Source: an uncultured Saprospiraceae bacterium
GTDB taxonomy: Bacteria; Bacteroidota; Bacteroidia; Chitinophagales; Saprospiraceae
Length of the DNA: 42,257 bases
Direction of reading: 5' to 3'
Assembly: GCA_937924035.1 (NCBI GenBank)
Contig: CALDTK010000303.1
Coordinates: 1-42,257 of the forward strand
Below the pieces are notes generated by a model. It was not told the DNA's origin. It did no database searches and worked only from the letters and a program-made list of their open reading frames with translations. Made by a program: the position numbers and the translations under genes. Positions 16,532 through 25,073 of this stretch are shown one piece after another; position 1 is the first letter of the stretch, and every line of letters begins with the position of its first letter.

Positions 16532-17164
16532 CTAGATAGAGCTTCCAAACATGAGGTGGCAAAGAATAAAGGCAACTACAGAAATGATGATTCCGATAAG
16601 GAAAATGTGAAACGATTTGCGCAGCAAGCTGAACTTCGTTCCAATCGTTTGCCCCAAGTGGAATGTATCTTTTGCAATTGCCTTATACAGTTCATCGCCC
16701 TTGTACATCAGTCCTGTTAGCTGTTCAACATAGTCCTCTTCCTTCATTCCTGTGAAGTTTCCATAAAAGAGAAGATTGGTTGAGTCTGCAGTACCATGTC
16801 TCAACTCAGGTCGAGTAGCGAAAATTGCAAACGTAATTGAAGCGATATTGGTAATTAGCATCATGACGATGGGATAGATTAGGTGAGGATCCTTCTCTAG
16901 TTGGCCATACATGGTGCCTAGGATAATTGACAGAATTAATGCGTTGACAGAAATTAAAATGTTCGATTTTCTATCGATCATCGTGTTCAAGGTGTATTGA
17001 TTCTTTGACACTATGCGAAACAAGGTCTCTGCTCCACGTTCGGAGCGGGGCTCAACTTTAGCCAGTTTTTTCCTTAGTTCTTTAAGGCCATTTTTGTCTA
17101 CGGCCAAAGATTCCATTAAATATTTGTCTTCCGCCTTTTGCGCTTTCTTGTCGCTTAATTCCAT
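16532..17164 (-). CDS. Pycsar effector-family membrane protein (PycTM/DUF5706-like), no cyclase nearby
   Basis: 210 residues. A charged N-terminal helix (1-45) leads into RGAETLFRIVSKNQYTLNTM and DRKSNILISVNALILS, then TM1 (about 69-86), TM2 (about 96-117) ending IFATRPELRHG, the motif LLFYGNFTGMKEEDY, and TM3 (about 184-206). This is the pattern I know from the DUF5706/PycTM family, the membrane-disrupting effectors of cCMP/cUMP (Pycsar) anti-phage systems. In many Bacteroidota the same module follows an HD phosphohydrolase domain; here that domain is absent. No uridylate or cytidylate cyclase is in the window. It is the last gene of a compact minus-strand operon. A housekeeping stress role is equally possible. 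Confidence 0.72.
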   Translation of the reverse strand: MELSDKKAQKAEDKYLMESLAVDKNGLKELRKKLAKVEPRSERGAETLFRIVSKNQYTLNTMIDRKSNILISVNALILSIILGTMYGQLEKDPHLIYPIVMMLITNIASITFAIFATRPELRHGTADSTNLLFYGNFTGMKEEDYVEQLTGLMYKGDELYKAIAKDTFHLGQTIGTKFSLLRKSFHIFLIGIIISVVAFILCHLMFGSSI

Positions 17165-17199
17165 GGTGTTGAAGGTCTGTGGTGATTAGAAATTTATCT

Positions 17200-17580
17200 T
17201 CAAGATTGCAGTTTCTGCTGCACAAATTTCAGAGCGATTAGGCTAGTGAATAGCGCTAAGGAGATATAGCACATCGGTGTTCCTGAAGCGGTTTGGGGAC
17301 ACTGAGTTAGGCCCGATAGATTTGACATAGTGCCAAAGAGCGCAATGCTAGCGGCTAATCCTGTTCCGGCATAGTAAACGATCTTGTTCCAATTGAGCAG
17401 ATGGCCAATGAATGGCACTACCAAGCACAATGCAATTATGTAGCACGCTGGTATACTAAGAATCTTGGGGCAAATTGACCCATCAGAAAACTCATCATAC
17501 ACTAGTCCACTTGTGCCCCAAATGCCGACAATGAAAACAAGGGGAATTAGGATCCCTGTTAGTTTACTAAGGACCATCAT
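17200..17580 (-). CDS. Four-TM membrane protein with paired Cys motifs, unknown function
   Basis: 126 residues forming four hydrophobic helices (about 5-27, 42-61, 66-85, 103-120). Two CP motifs stand out: GSICPKILSIPACY after the first helix and LTQCPQTASGTPMCY before the last, an internal C-P-x(7-9)-P-x-C-Y repeat that suggests two homologous halves and possible disulfides on the periplasmic side. I recall such proteins beside FG-GAP/CRTAC1 genes in Bacteroidota but know no function. The start abuts the stop of the upstream FG-GAP gene with no gap, and PycTM follows after 35 nt. Confidence 0.6.
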   Translation of the reverse strand: MMVLSKLTGILIPLVFIVGIWGTSGLVYDEFSDGSICPKILSIPACYIIALCLVVPFIGHLLNWNKIVYYAGTGLAASIALFGTMSNLSGLTQCPQTASGTPMCYISLALFTSLIALKFVQQKLQS

Positions 17581-19212
17581 TTATTCTGTGGTAAGGGTAT
17601 CCAATGGATAAAGCGACGGGATGGTAATAATGCTGTTGGTTATAGGAGCATCCAGGTCAAAGGTTTTTCCGCTGATGTACTTAACCGAAAGACTCTTTGC
17701 CTTTTCCGAACCTAACCCAAAGTGAAGAGTACTGGATTGGTCGCTGGTCAAGCCTTCTCCAACGACATAATCTTCAGTAAGGCGTTTTCCTGATTCTGTT
17801 ACAACCTGCACTTTAGCACCCAAGTCATTTGCATTGTCCGCCAGCTTTACTTTGATGTAATTGTTTTCGCCGCCATTATTGATATAAGCGGAAATAGGCG
17901 AGTCAAGATTTACCCATACCATGTCTAAGTATCCATCCTGATTAAAGTCTGAAACGAGTGGAGTGATACCGTAATTTGGATTTACAACCCCACTGCGAGC
18001 TTCAGTAGCGGCGAAGGTATGATCAGCTTTTTGAACAAGGAATCGCCCAGGTAACTTGAACAACTTGTGTGGCGGAAAAGCAACATAATTTTCAGCAACA
18101 ATCAATTCCTGCAATCCATCATTATTCATATCTGCAAAGACAGCTCCCCAAGAAAATTCAAAATCTTTGGTTAGCGTCTCTTCTGAGACATCTTTAAATA
18201 CAAATCCACCTTGGTTTTCAAAGAAGATCCAATCTGGGTTGAAGAGGCTTTTATCATCAATGTTACCACTTGCCATAAATGTAGGCACCGTGGATCCAGT
18301 ATTTGAGAACATGAAATCCACTAGTCCATCGTTGTTGTAGTCTCCAACAGCAATCCCCATTGGGTATCCATATTTACCTGTTGTTGGGTTTGGCATCACT
18401 GCGAATGTCCCATCACCCTTGTTCTTGTACGTTCTTACTTCGCCCGTATCATGGGCAACAATCAAGTCCAACCATGAATCGTTGTCGATGTCGACGAAGA
18501 TTCCCATGAAGGTATTGTGTACATATTCAAGACCAGATTTTGTGGTTACATCGCTAAATGTATTGTCTCCATTGTTGAGCAGTAGTTGACTGACGGGGCC
18601 ATATGTTTTACTAAAGTTGTTCTGCCCAATCATCTGGTCCTTACGTATGTAGTTTGCTACAAAAATATCTGTAAATCCATCTTTGTTTACATCTCCGAAT
18701 GTCAAGCCTAAGGGCGTCGCATTGCCGGCTAAGTCATAGTCTAACTTGGAAGCTTGGAATTTTCCATTCGTGTTGTAGTAAATTGTAACACCGTCTTCTC
18801 TTGATACAATTAGATCTGAAAATCCATTATTGTCTAAATCAGTAGATGCACCAGCTAGTGAGCTAAGGTTCGTTTTGTCGGGGAGCCCAACCTCTTTAGA
18901 TATAGAAATAAACTCTCCATTCTTGTAGCCAAGTAGCTCATCTTGTTGATCGTACCCTCCTCCTAAAAACAACTCGTCAACGCCATCATTATTGATGTCA
19001 ATTAGTACTGAAGCTGTAACAGGGAGTGACTTTTCCTTGTTAAATTGCTGGGTAAAGCCAACCGGTATTTTTTCAAATTTCGGGATTTTATTCTCCTCAA
19101 TCTCATTGCTGTAAGGATCGTTTTTATCTAAGTTAAATCTAATGGCGACAATGGTCATCATGATTAAAAGGACGGTCAGGAGTCCTAGAAGGATGCGAAT
19201 GAGAATCTTCAT
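17581..19212 (-). CDS. FG-GAP/VCBS repeat protein with ASPIC/UnbV C-terminal domain (CRTAC1-like), membrane-anchored
   Basis: 543 residues. An uncleaved-looking N-terminal anchor (about 3-26) is followed by a propeller of at least seven repeats each carrying a calcium-type loop D-x-[DN]-x-D-G-x-x-[DE], for example DINNDGVDEL, DVNKDGFTDI, DYNNDGLVDF, DFNQDGYLDM. The C-terminal part NNYIKVKLADNANDLGAKV...STLHFGLG is the ASPIC/UnbV domain. Such proteins are extracytoplasmic and probably bind proteins or glycans. The start overlaps the upstream stop by four bases (ATGA) and the downstream gene begins immediately, so the operon is translationally coupled. Confidence 0.85.
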   Translation of the reverse strand: MKILIRILLGLLTVLLIMMTIVAIRFNLDKNDPYSNEIEENKIPKFEKIPVGFTQQFNKEKSLPVTASVLIDINNDGVDELFLGGGYDQQDELLGYKNGEFISISKEVGLPDKTNLSSLAGASTDLDNNGFSDLIVSREDGVTIYYNTNGKFQASKLDYDLAGNATPLGLTFGDVNKDGFTDIFVANYIRKDQMIGQNNFSKTYGPVSQLLLNNGDNTFSDVTTKSGLEYVHNTFMGIFVDIDNDSWLDLIVAHDTGEVRTYKNKGDGTFAVMPNPTTGKYGYPMGIAVGDYNNDGLVDFMFSNTGSTVPTFMASGNIDDKSLFNPDWIFFENQGGFVFKDVSEETLTKDFEFSWGAVFADMNNDGLQELIVAENYVAFPPHKLFKLPGRFLVQKADHTFAATEARSGVVNPNYGITPLVSDFNQDGYLDMVWVNLDSPISAYINNGGENNYIKVKLADNANDLGAKVQVVTESGKRLTEDYVVGEGLTSDQSSTLHFGLGSEKAKSLSVKYISGKTFDLDAPITNSIITIPSLYPLDTLTTE

Positions 19213-19886
19213 GATTGAAGGTTTTTAGTAAATTGAAGTTGAAGTAATGAGGCACTGAAGACAATGAAATGAACGACGTTCATGGCTATCGGAGCGACGT
19301 ATTTTCCTAGGTTTGGAGAGAGGTAGAAAAAGACAAAAACGGATATGAGCAACACAATAGGATTGAGTATGGCCATCCATTTTTTATAGTACGTTCCTCC
19401 TCTCAGTATCGCGATTACGAAAAATATCGAAAGTGCTAAAATGACTACACGTAGCGCTTGCACCAGTGATTCGCTGATGAGCGTGTAATTGTCGAGTATG
19501 GTCTTGTATGTTGTTGTATCTATCTCGTTTTGGAGGTGGACAATTGTGCCTAGAAAAGCTCTTGAAGTAATCCAGAATCCGCCTACCGTAAATGCAAGAA
19601 TACCTAGGCAGAACACTATGGATGCTAACCTAACGCTCCCTCGTTCTAGCATTTTGTAGATATGGTAGTAGCCGACAAAATAGAACGGAACCCCTACGAC
19701 CGCTATAAAATGTCCTTCAATGAGGTTTTTACGCGGGACGTAGTAAAAAAACTGATAGTTCTCTCCATGTCCAGTTAGTTCAGGACTGAAGTGTAGTAGG
19801 AATTCTCCTGTCCCTACCAATATACTGCCCAGAAGTCCCAGTAAACCTGTAAAAAGTATGATTTTATGCTCTTTGCTTGTCAGCAT
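19209..19886 (-). CDS. Multi-pass membrane protein, DUF6796-like, unknown function
   Basis: 225 residues with about six TM helices. Landmarks: LLGLLGSILVGTGEFLLHFSP in the first helix (a glycine-rich GTGEFLLHF motif), EGHFIAVVGVPFYFVGYYHIY, and GGFWITSRAFLGTIVHLQ. I associate this pattern with DUF6796, a family without known function. It is the first membrane gene of the cluster running DUF6796-FG-GAP-4TM-PycTM, and its stop overlaps the next start by four bases. Gamma carbonic anhydrase is 43 nt upstream on the same strand, so it may share the promoter. Confidence 0.62.
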   Translation of the reverse strand: MLTSKEHKIILFTGLLGLLGSILVGTGEFLLHFSPELTGHGENYQFFYYVPRKNLIEGHFIAVVGVPFYFVGYYHIYKMLERGSVRLASIVFCLGILAFTVGGFWITSRAFLGTIVHLQNEIDTTTYKTILDNYTLISESLVQALRVVILALSIFFVIAILRGGTYYKKWMAILNPIVLLISVFVFFYLSPNLGKYVAPIAMNVVHFIVFSASLLQLQFTKNLQS

Positions 19887-19929
19887 GTTTTTCTAGTCTC
19901 GTGTTTTAATTAGTTCAGTGTTGGGTCAG

Positions 19930-20436
19930 CTACTCATACCAGCTCGCGTACATGACATAGGCGTCTGCTATACGATTCACCTCTCCAACCATCATTTCAG
20001 GACTTAGCTTTTTAATAGGCTTGGCAGGAATTCCTGCATATATCCAACCTGTTTCGCATCTCATTCCTTGGGTGACAATTGCTCCAGCTGCAATAAGGCA
20101 GCCCGACTCAACTACTGCATGGTCCATCACAATGGCGCCCATTCCAATGAGTACATCGTCATGGATGGTACAACCATGCACGATTGCACGGTGCCCTATG
20201 CTTACGCGATTGCCAATTGTCAACGCAGCTTTTTGATACGTGGCATGTAGGATTGCACCATCTTGTACATTGACTTTATCGCCAAGAGTTATGGTGTTTA
20301 CATCACCCCTTACAACAGCTTGGTACCAGAAGGTGCACTCCGTACCTGTTGTAATGTCGCCAGTCAACACGGCCGTCTCAAATACTTTTGAGCCTTTACC
20401 CAATTGAGGTTTCTTTTCGCGGACTTCTACTAGCAT
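19930..20436 (-). CDS. Gamma-class carbonic anhydrase-like protein (YrdA/PaaY type)
   Basis: 168 residues made of left-handed beta-helix hexapeptides ([LIV]-G-x4), e.g. ITLGDKVNVQDGAIL, LTIGNRVSIGHRAIV, VLIGMGAIVMD. The three metal histidines sit at H64 (LHATY), H82 and H87 (GHRAIVHGC), the spacing of gamma carbonic anhydrases; a trimer with zinc or iron between subunits is expected. Many such proteins are weak or inactive as hydratases, so activity is not assured. Cytosolic. It lies 74 nt downstream of the giant phosphatase/barrel gene and 43 nt upstream of the membrane cluster. Confidence 0.85.
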   Translation of the reverse strand: MLVEVREKKPQLGKGSKVFETAVLTGDITTGTECTFWYQAVVRGDVNTITLGDKVNVQDGAILHATYQKAALTIGNRVSIGHRAIVHGCTIHDDVLIGMGAIVMDHAVVESGCLIAAGAIVTQGMRCETGWIYAGIPAKPIKKLSPEMMVGEVNRIADAYVMYASWYE

Positions 20437-20510
20437 GTTGTTGAATTGTATGAGTTGAGTTCAATTAATTCGAAAGGTAATTTCATCTACTCGTATTCAT
20501 GAAGACTAGC

Positions 20511-23500
20511 TTAAAAATCAAAGCCTGCAACTACTCTAACAACAGGATCGCTATCATCTTCAGGTACATAGTATCCAGCGCTCATCGTGAAAATCTTTAA
20601 TGGTCGAACAAACAAGCCTCCACCAAATGAAGAATGCCAAGTATCACTCTCTTGGATTTCACCTTCGTCTACCCAAACACGTCCGTGATCAAAGCTTGCA
20701 AATACTCCAAACGGAGTTTTTGTATCGGTTTTTTTGAATTCTTGACGGACATCAATGTTGTTGTAAAACATGTGCTCGCCGATAAACCTGTCTCTTCGGT
20801 ATCCTCTCAGCATTCCTTCGCCAAGTCCCTGTCCATCATAGAAGTAGTAATCTCCAGCTGTCGTTCCAAATCCAACTCTAGAGGCTATAACAGCTCCGTT
20901 CCATAGACTTTGGTAAACCGTTAGATCCGTTTCAAACGTTGGCATTGTCGTCGGTTCTGGCTCGGTACGGCGACGCAAACCAGCCTCGGCCGAGAAAGAC
21001 ATTCCATCTCGAGGAAATCCTTTGTCGTCAATGTTTTCGTACTGGTATCCCAAATTAGCCTCTATGTACCAAGCACGATCGAACAGAATATTGTCTGGCT
21101 CTAAGGCGCCTAAAGATTTGTCAGGGTCTCGATCCAAAACAATCGATTCACCAACAAGCCCAAAGGTTAGTCCGCCATCATGAACCTTGTGTCGATAAGT
21201 TAAGATCGGAGCAAGTCGAATGATTTCTTGAGGAATTCGGTAAAAACTACGTTCACCCGATATTTCAGTTGTTTCATTACCAATGCCAAAAAAGTTGACC
21301 GCAAAATTCGAAGTCTGATACAGGGCGTCAACATTAAAATTTAACCGAGGAGCTAAATCGACAATTCCGAAATTGTAATTCAATTGTGCTCCTTGTGTGG
21401 CAGAAGTGTAGTAGCCTCCAAAACGTTGCGTAAAGTGCCTATGGAAGGTGTAGTAATGCTTTTGATACGTTAGTCCTAGTTGTAAACCATCATCAACATT
21501 AAATCCAAACTTCGGTAACCACAAGCCAAAATCATAATTGACGTCCCGGTAATTGTATTGATTGAGTCTGTATGACTTCGACAAGTGCTTTTCTGTTTCT
21601 TTTCCTAGTTCCAACTTATCTTGATCAGGCCACGCATATACACGCGTTCGCTTCTGTAGTGCTCGGGTCTTGTCGGATGTGATCACCTTGTCTTTTTCCG
21701 GACCTGGGATTATGCGAATTTTGACGCCTGCATTTATTGAAGTGCCTCTAACTTCAAACTTGTCTTCTTCTCTCAGTCCGAAAAGCTGTACACTCCCTGT
21801 TTCTTTGGGAAGGAAAGTACGGTGATAGTATCGCGGACCTTTTTCTTGACCTTTGTAGTCGTAAATGTCCACTGTCAAAGAGCCATCTTCATGACGTTGC
21901 ACATCAAAGAAATCATCTCGATCTGTACCAACGACATACACCTCTTTCGCTTGAAAAGCATAAAGCTTTTCAGCATACCGAACCAGATTGTCTCTCCTAG
22001 TTTTTAGTGCAGCTGTGTATTTTTCTTTACGTCCTCGCTGTGCAGCCGTTGGCCATTTTTCAAAAGAAGATTCAATTTCTGCGTCAGTCAGTTTTTCTTG
22101 TAATTCACGTGCAGCAGCTAGCCATTCTTCACGTGTCAATTCGTTTAAGAAACGTCGATCCAGTAGTCTCGCCTGAAACGTAAAGTCTTCAATCCAAGGT
22201 TGCTTATCATCGAAATTCTGAACCTCCCTTACGGCTGGCAGCGTCATTCCGCCTAGTTTGAGAATAGCTCCATCTATTTTTATCATGGCCTGATCGCGAT
22301 CTCTTGGGATTACTTGCCACTGACTTATGCCGGTCTCTTCGTCTTTATATTCTGCAAATCTCCATTGATCACTATGTCGATCAAAATCCCCTAAGAGCAC
22401 ATCAAGAAGTCGTGCCCGAACTAGCGCTTTCTGATCAACTTGGTCTTTGTAACTCTCTTGTGCTCTGGCGAGTACATCGTCTCTTCCATCGATTTTTTTT
22501 GGATTGCCAAAAGGGCCGTCTTCTGCGATCCAATTGCTATTAGGACGCTCTTCCAGTAAAAACAAACCATCTGCAAAGGTTGCATTGAGAGCTCCTAGCT
22601 GAGGATGCGCAGGTAAATAAACCAAACTAGGGTAGGCGTGCGGTATTTCAACGGCTTCTGCAAGGTCAGCAGCTGTTAAAGCACCAAATGGGTTGGCTGT
22701 AAAAAAGACATCTTGTGTTAGAGTAATCAGTGGTTTTACTCTAGCATTGGCTGGTAATAAACGGGTAGGATCTTTTTTAATACTACGAAGTGCATAATCT
22801 CTTCCTTGGCTATCTGTCAGACGAAGCGAATTCGTCTGTCCACCACCACCTCGTTTTGTAACCTCAACACCTCCTGCAAATTCATCTAGTCTTAGGATAG
22901 GGTAGGTGTAAGGTGTTTCAAAAAGCTCGCGGTTGTTATTGCCAAATGCCCATTTATAGATTGGACCAAATTTTCGGTATCCCGCAAACGGCGCAAATTG
23001 TATAGAGTCTTGACCGCTTTCATAAAGCTTAAAATCTCCATCGTATTTCTCGATAGGTTTGGTATAAAGTTTCGTCTCGAAAAGGGTTTTGCCGAAAGGT
23101 GAACCATCAGCCTCTCTATATCTCACCCAAGCTTCCCCATTTGCGTAGTAGTGAATCTCAGCAAATCCAGCTTTGCCAGCGGTAAAGGAAGTTCCTTGAC
23201 CGGTTTTACCTGCAGTTGTTGCTACAGCTGTTCCGCTTCCAACAACGGGATGGCCATCAAAATCACCATACTGAAGCAGGTATTCGTGTCCACTGACAAA
23301 AGTTACCGCAGGGTGTCCATTAAATAGACCTTCAAGGATACCTTTCAAGTCCTCCATTTTTGGAGAATTAAGTTGTTGTTCCAATCCAATTTTAGCCGTA
23401 GCCCAATTCGCTAATCCTTTTTTTCCTCCTCTAGGACCTCGAGAAATAACGGGATGGTGCATGGCAACAATGACATGCTTAAATGCGAGGCCTTTGACCA

Positions 23501-24155
23501 TATTGGTCAATTTCCACCTGAATCCTTTTCGAGATTGTGTTACACATCCTTCGTTAATCTCTTCATGATCGTACCAGTCACTTATAAACCACTGGCTATT
23601 AATGATAAGTATACCTAGGTCGGGAGTGACTTCGAGAATGACTGGATCCCCACATGCATTTTGAGGATAGACGATTTCTTCGCCATATTTTTTTTCAATA
23701 TAATCTTCGATGCGCTCTGCGGCGCCAACACCAGATTTCCAATCTAGATCCCCATGCGTCATCGCTACTTTACCTTTGAAGTCCTTAACTACTTCTAGTT
23801 GCGCTTTGATTTGACGCTTAGCTGATTCGTGAGATTCTTTGTTTTCATCCTTTGTCGGGAATCCTGTTTCGCCAACTTGATCACCTAGAAATACGACGGT
23901 ACTTTTTTCATCTGCTTTCGCCAAAACCCTTTCCATCAGCGCAAGTGCAGGAGCTTCGGTTAGATCAGTAACTCCTCCTGAACTTCCTGTAAGGAAAACG
24001 CTATACAAAGGGTCTTCTGCTGGCAGAGCTGAGACTTCTGTTGGCTTAGAAGCCGTACCTGTATACATTGGTTTGTGACGAGCGCAGCTAGTCAAGATCG
24101 CTAAACATGCAATCAATATTAAAAAACGATGGGACGAAGGAAGTAGCTTTTTCAA
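20511..24155 (-). CDS. Giant envelope lipoprotein: degenerate metallophosphatase + kinase-like domain + Omp85 barrel (copy A)
   Basis: 1,214 residues from TTG 24155, chosen because KKLLPSSHRFLILIACLAILTSC is a lipoprotein signal; the open frame runs back to 24338, overlapping the previous gene, without signal logic. Order: lipobox LTSC; calcineurin/purple-acid-phosphatase-like domain (about 45-350); middle domain with a Gly-rich stretch (TKRGGGGQTNS), YALRSIKKDP, GDFDRHSDQW and PRDRDQA; C-terminal 16-strand-type surface-antigen/BamA barrel ending RVVAGFDF. The phosphatase site is eroded: GDLD replaces GNHE (135-138) and GHEY replaces GHEH, while HHP is kept. It is therefore probably not a working phosphatase. 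An exact 14-mer lies at 23914. Paralogue: 27618-31304, opposite strand. Confidence 0.85.
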   Translation of the reverse strand: MKKLLPSSHRFLILIACLAILTSCARHKPMYTGTASKPTEVSALPAEDPLYSVFLTGSSGGVTDLTEAPALALMERVLAKADEKSTVVFLGDQVGETGFPTKDENKESHESAKRQIKAQLEVVKDFKGKVAMTHGDLDWKSGVGAAERIEDYIEKKYGEEIVYPQNACGDPVILEVTPDLGILIINSQWFISDWYDHEEINEGCVTQSRKGFRWKLTNMVKGLAFKHVIVAMHHPVISRGPRGGKKGLANWATAKIGLEQQLNSPKMEDLKGILEGLFNGHPAVTFVSGHEYLLQYGDFDGHPVVGSGTAVATTAGKTGQGTSFTAGKAGFAEIHYYANGEAWVRYREADGSPFGKTLFETKLYTKPIEKYDGDFKLYESGQDSIQFAPFAGYRKFGPIYKWAFGNNNRELFETPYTYPILRLDEFAGGVEVTKRGGGGQTNSLRLTDSQGRDYALRSIKKDPTRLLPANARVKPLITLTQDVFFTANPFGALTAADLAEAVEIPHAYPSLVYLPAHPQLGALNATFADGLFLLEERPNSNWIAEDGPFGNPKKIDGRDDVLARAQESYKDQVDQKALVRARLLDVLLGDFDRHSDQWRFAEYKDEETGISQWQVIPRDRDQAMIKIDGAILKLGGMTLPAVREVQNFDDKQPWIEDFTFQARLLDRRFLNELTREEWLAAARELQEKLTDAEIESSFEKWPTAAQRGRKEKYTAALKTRRDNLVRYAEKLYAFQAKEVYVVGTDRDDFFDVQRHEDGSLTVDIYDYKGQEKGPRYYHRTFLPKETGSVQLFGLREEDKFEVRGTSINAGVKIRIIPGPEKDKVITSDKTRALQKRTRVYAWPDQDKLELGKETEKHLSKSYRLNQYNYRDVNYDFGLWLPKFGFNVDDGLQLGLTYQKHYYTFHRHFTQRFGGYYTSATQGAQLNYNFGIVDLAPRLNFNVDALYQTSNFAVNFFGIGNETTEISGERSFYRIPQEIIRLAPILTYRHKVHDGGLTFGLVGESIVLDRDPDKSLGALEPDNILFDRAWYIEANLGYQYENIDDKGFPRDGMSFSAEAGLRRRTEPEPTTMPTFETDLTVYQSLWNGAVIASRVGFGTTAGDYYFYDGQGLGEGMLRGYRRDRFIGEHMFYNNIDVRQEFKKTDTKTPFGVFASFDHGRVWVDEGEIQESDTWHSSFGGGLFVRPLKIFTMSAGYYVPEDDSDPVVRVVAGFDF
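23914..23927 (-). repeat. Iterated 14-mer, exact copy 3 (inside giant protein copy A)
   Basis: GCTTTCGCCAAAAC on the plus strand, encoding VLAKA. At the matching codons of copy B (27849-27862) the site is GTTTTAGCGAAAGC, one base different, with the same amino acids. Confidence 0.85.
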
Positions 24156-24312
24156 GTTAGATTTATATTTTTCAAAACTTGTCAATTCCTGCTTATCTAA
24201 AGCAGGATAATTTTCTTGTAAGTTGACAAACGATTTGCTTGATCTTTCTTTTGGGGTACATTGAAATTTACCAAAGAAAAAGTGCCAATTTATTTCAGAC
24301 ATAATTGGTCGT

Positions 24313-25068
24313 TTAAAGCTCCTTTTGCTTGAACGCATCTATTGATTCAAAGAAGAAAAGATGGAAATCAGACCTACGTAGGTTACTTGCTGTGAGCAAT
24401 GCTCCTTTCCAATTTCCTTGCTTCCATTCACCTTTGCTTAGCGTTGGCAAATTGTTTGTTTCAACACCTTCGTTCCCTTTGTAGGCGGAGCAGTACAAAT
24501 AGAAATCTTCAGACAATGCATCTGGAATAGCTAGTCCAAAACCAACAGAAAAGTCATCTTCTGGAAATGTCGAGAAAGCGCCTGTGTCAAAGTGATGCGG
24601 CCACGTTCGTACATCAGAGGTCAAATCCATCTGGCGAAGAACCTCGTTGCAAGCATGAAGTGAAGCGGTCCGACATTCAGCATGTGCATCTATGAAATCA
24701 GGATCCTGCGCAACAAATTTGAAGTCGTCCTCAATAACAAATCCTAAATCGTAGTGAAGATTGAAGACGAACTTTTTGAGGCTGTTTTTTAGAGACATCT
24801 CTTCTAGCCAACGGATTACTTCTGCATGCGTTCTGCCGATTAAGGCAAACGTCCCAGGGACGTCGCCGATCCATTCTAATTCCATACGTTTTGTATGAAA
24901 GGAAAGGGATCCACCTGTTGTAAAGGGCCACGAATAAAATGATGAAGTTTCAGGATTCCAACCACTATTAGTATGGCTGTCATCTGCTTTGTGTGCAACG
25001 TAATTTTTACCTGCCGTAGAGATGTACTGTACTGCAGTATGTAGCTGTAGTATTGATTGCTTGTCCAT
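24313..25068 (-). CDS. Uncharacterised protein with WPHHFD motif (DUF5996-like)
   Basis: 251 residues, no signal or TM helix, so probably cytosolic. The fold seems alpha/beta with an N-terminal segment LHTAVQYISTAGKNY, a central GGSLSFHTKRMELEW strand pair, TWPHHFDTGAF at about 164-174 and SVGFGLAIPDALSEDFYLYCSAY, then WKGALLTAS. The WPHHFD motif with downstream GxGFxxPD recalls DUF5996, whose function is unknown; the His/His/Asp set could bind a metal. It starts 5 nt after the Rieske-FMN gene, so they form one operon under the TetR gene. Confidence 0.6.
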   Translation of the reverse strand: MDKQSILQLHTAVQYISTAGKNYVAHKADDSHTNSGWNPETSSFYSWPFTTGGSLSFHTKRMELEWIGDVPGTFALIGRTHAEVIRWLEEMSLKNSLKKFVFNLHYDLGFVIEDDFKFVAQDPDFIDAHAECRTASLHACNEVLRQMDLTSDVRTWPHHFDTGAFSTFPEDDFSVGFGLAIPDALSEDFYLYCSAYKGNEGVETNNLPTLSKGEWKQGNWKGALLTASNLRRSDFHLFFFESIDAFKQKEL

Positions 25069-25073
25069 GAGGG

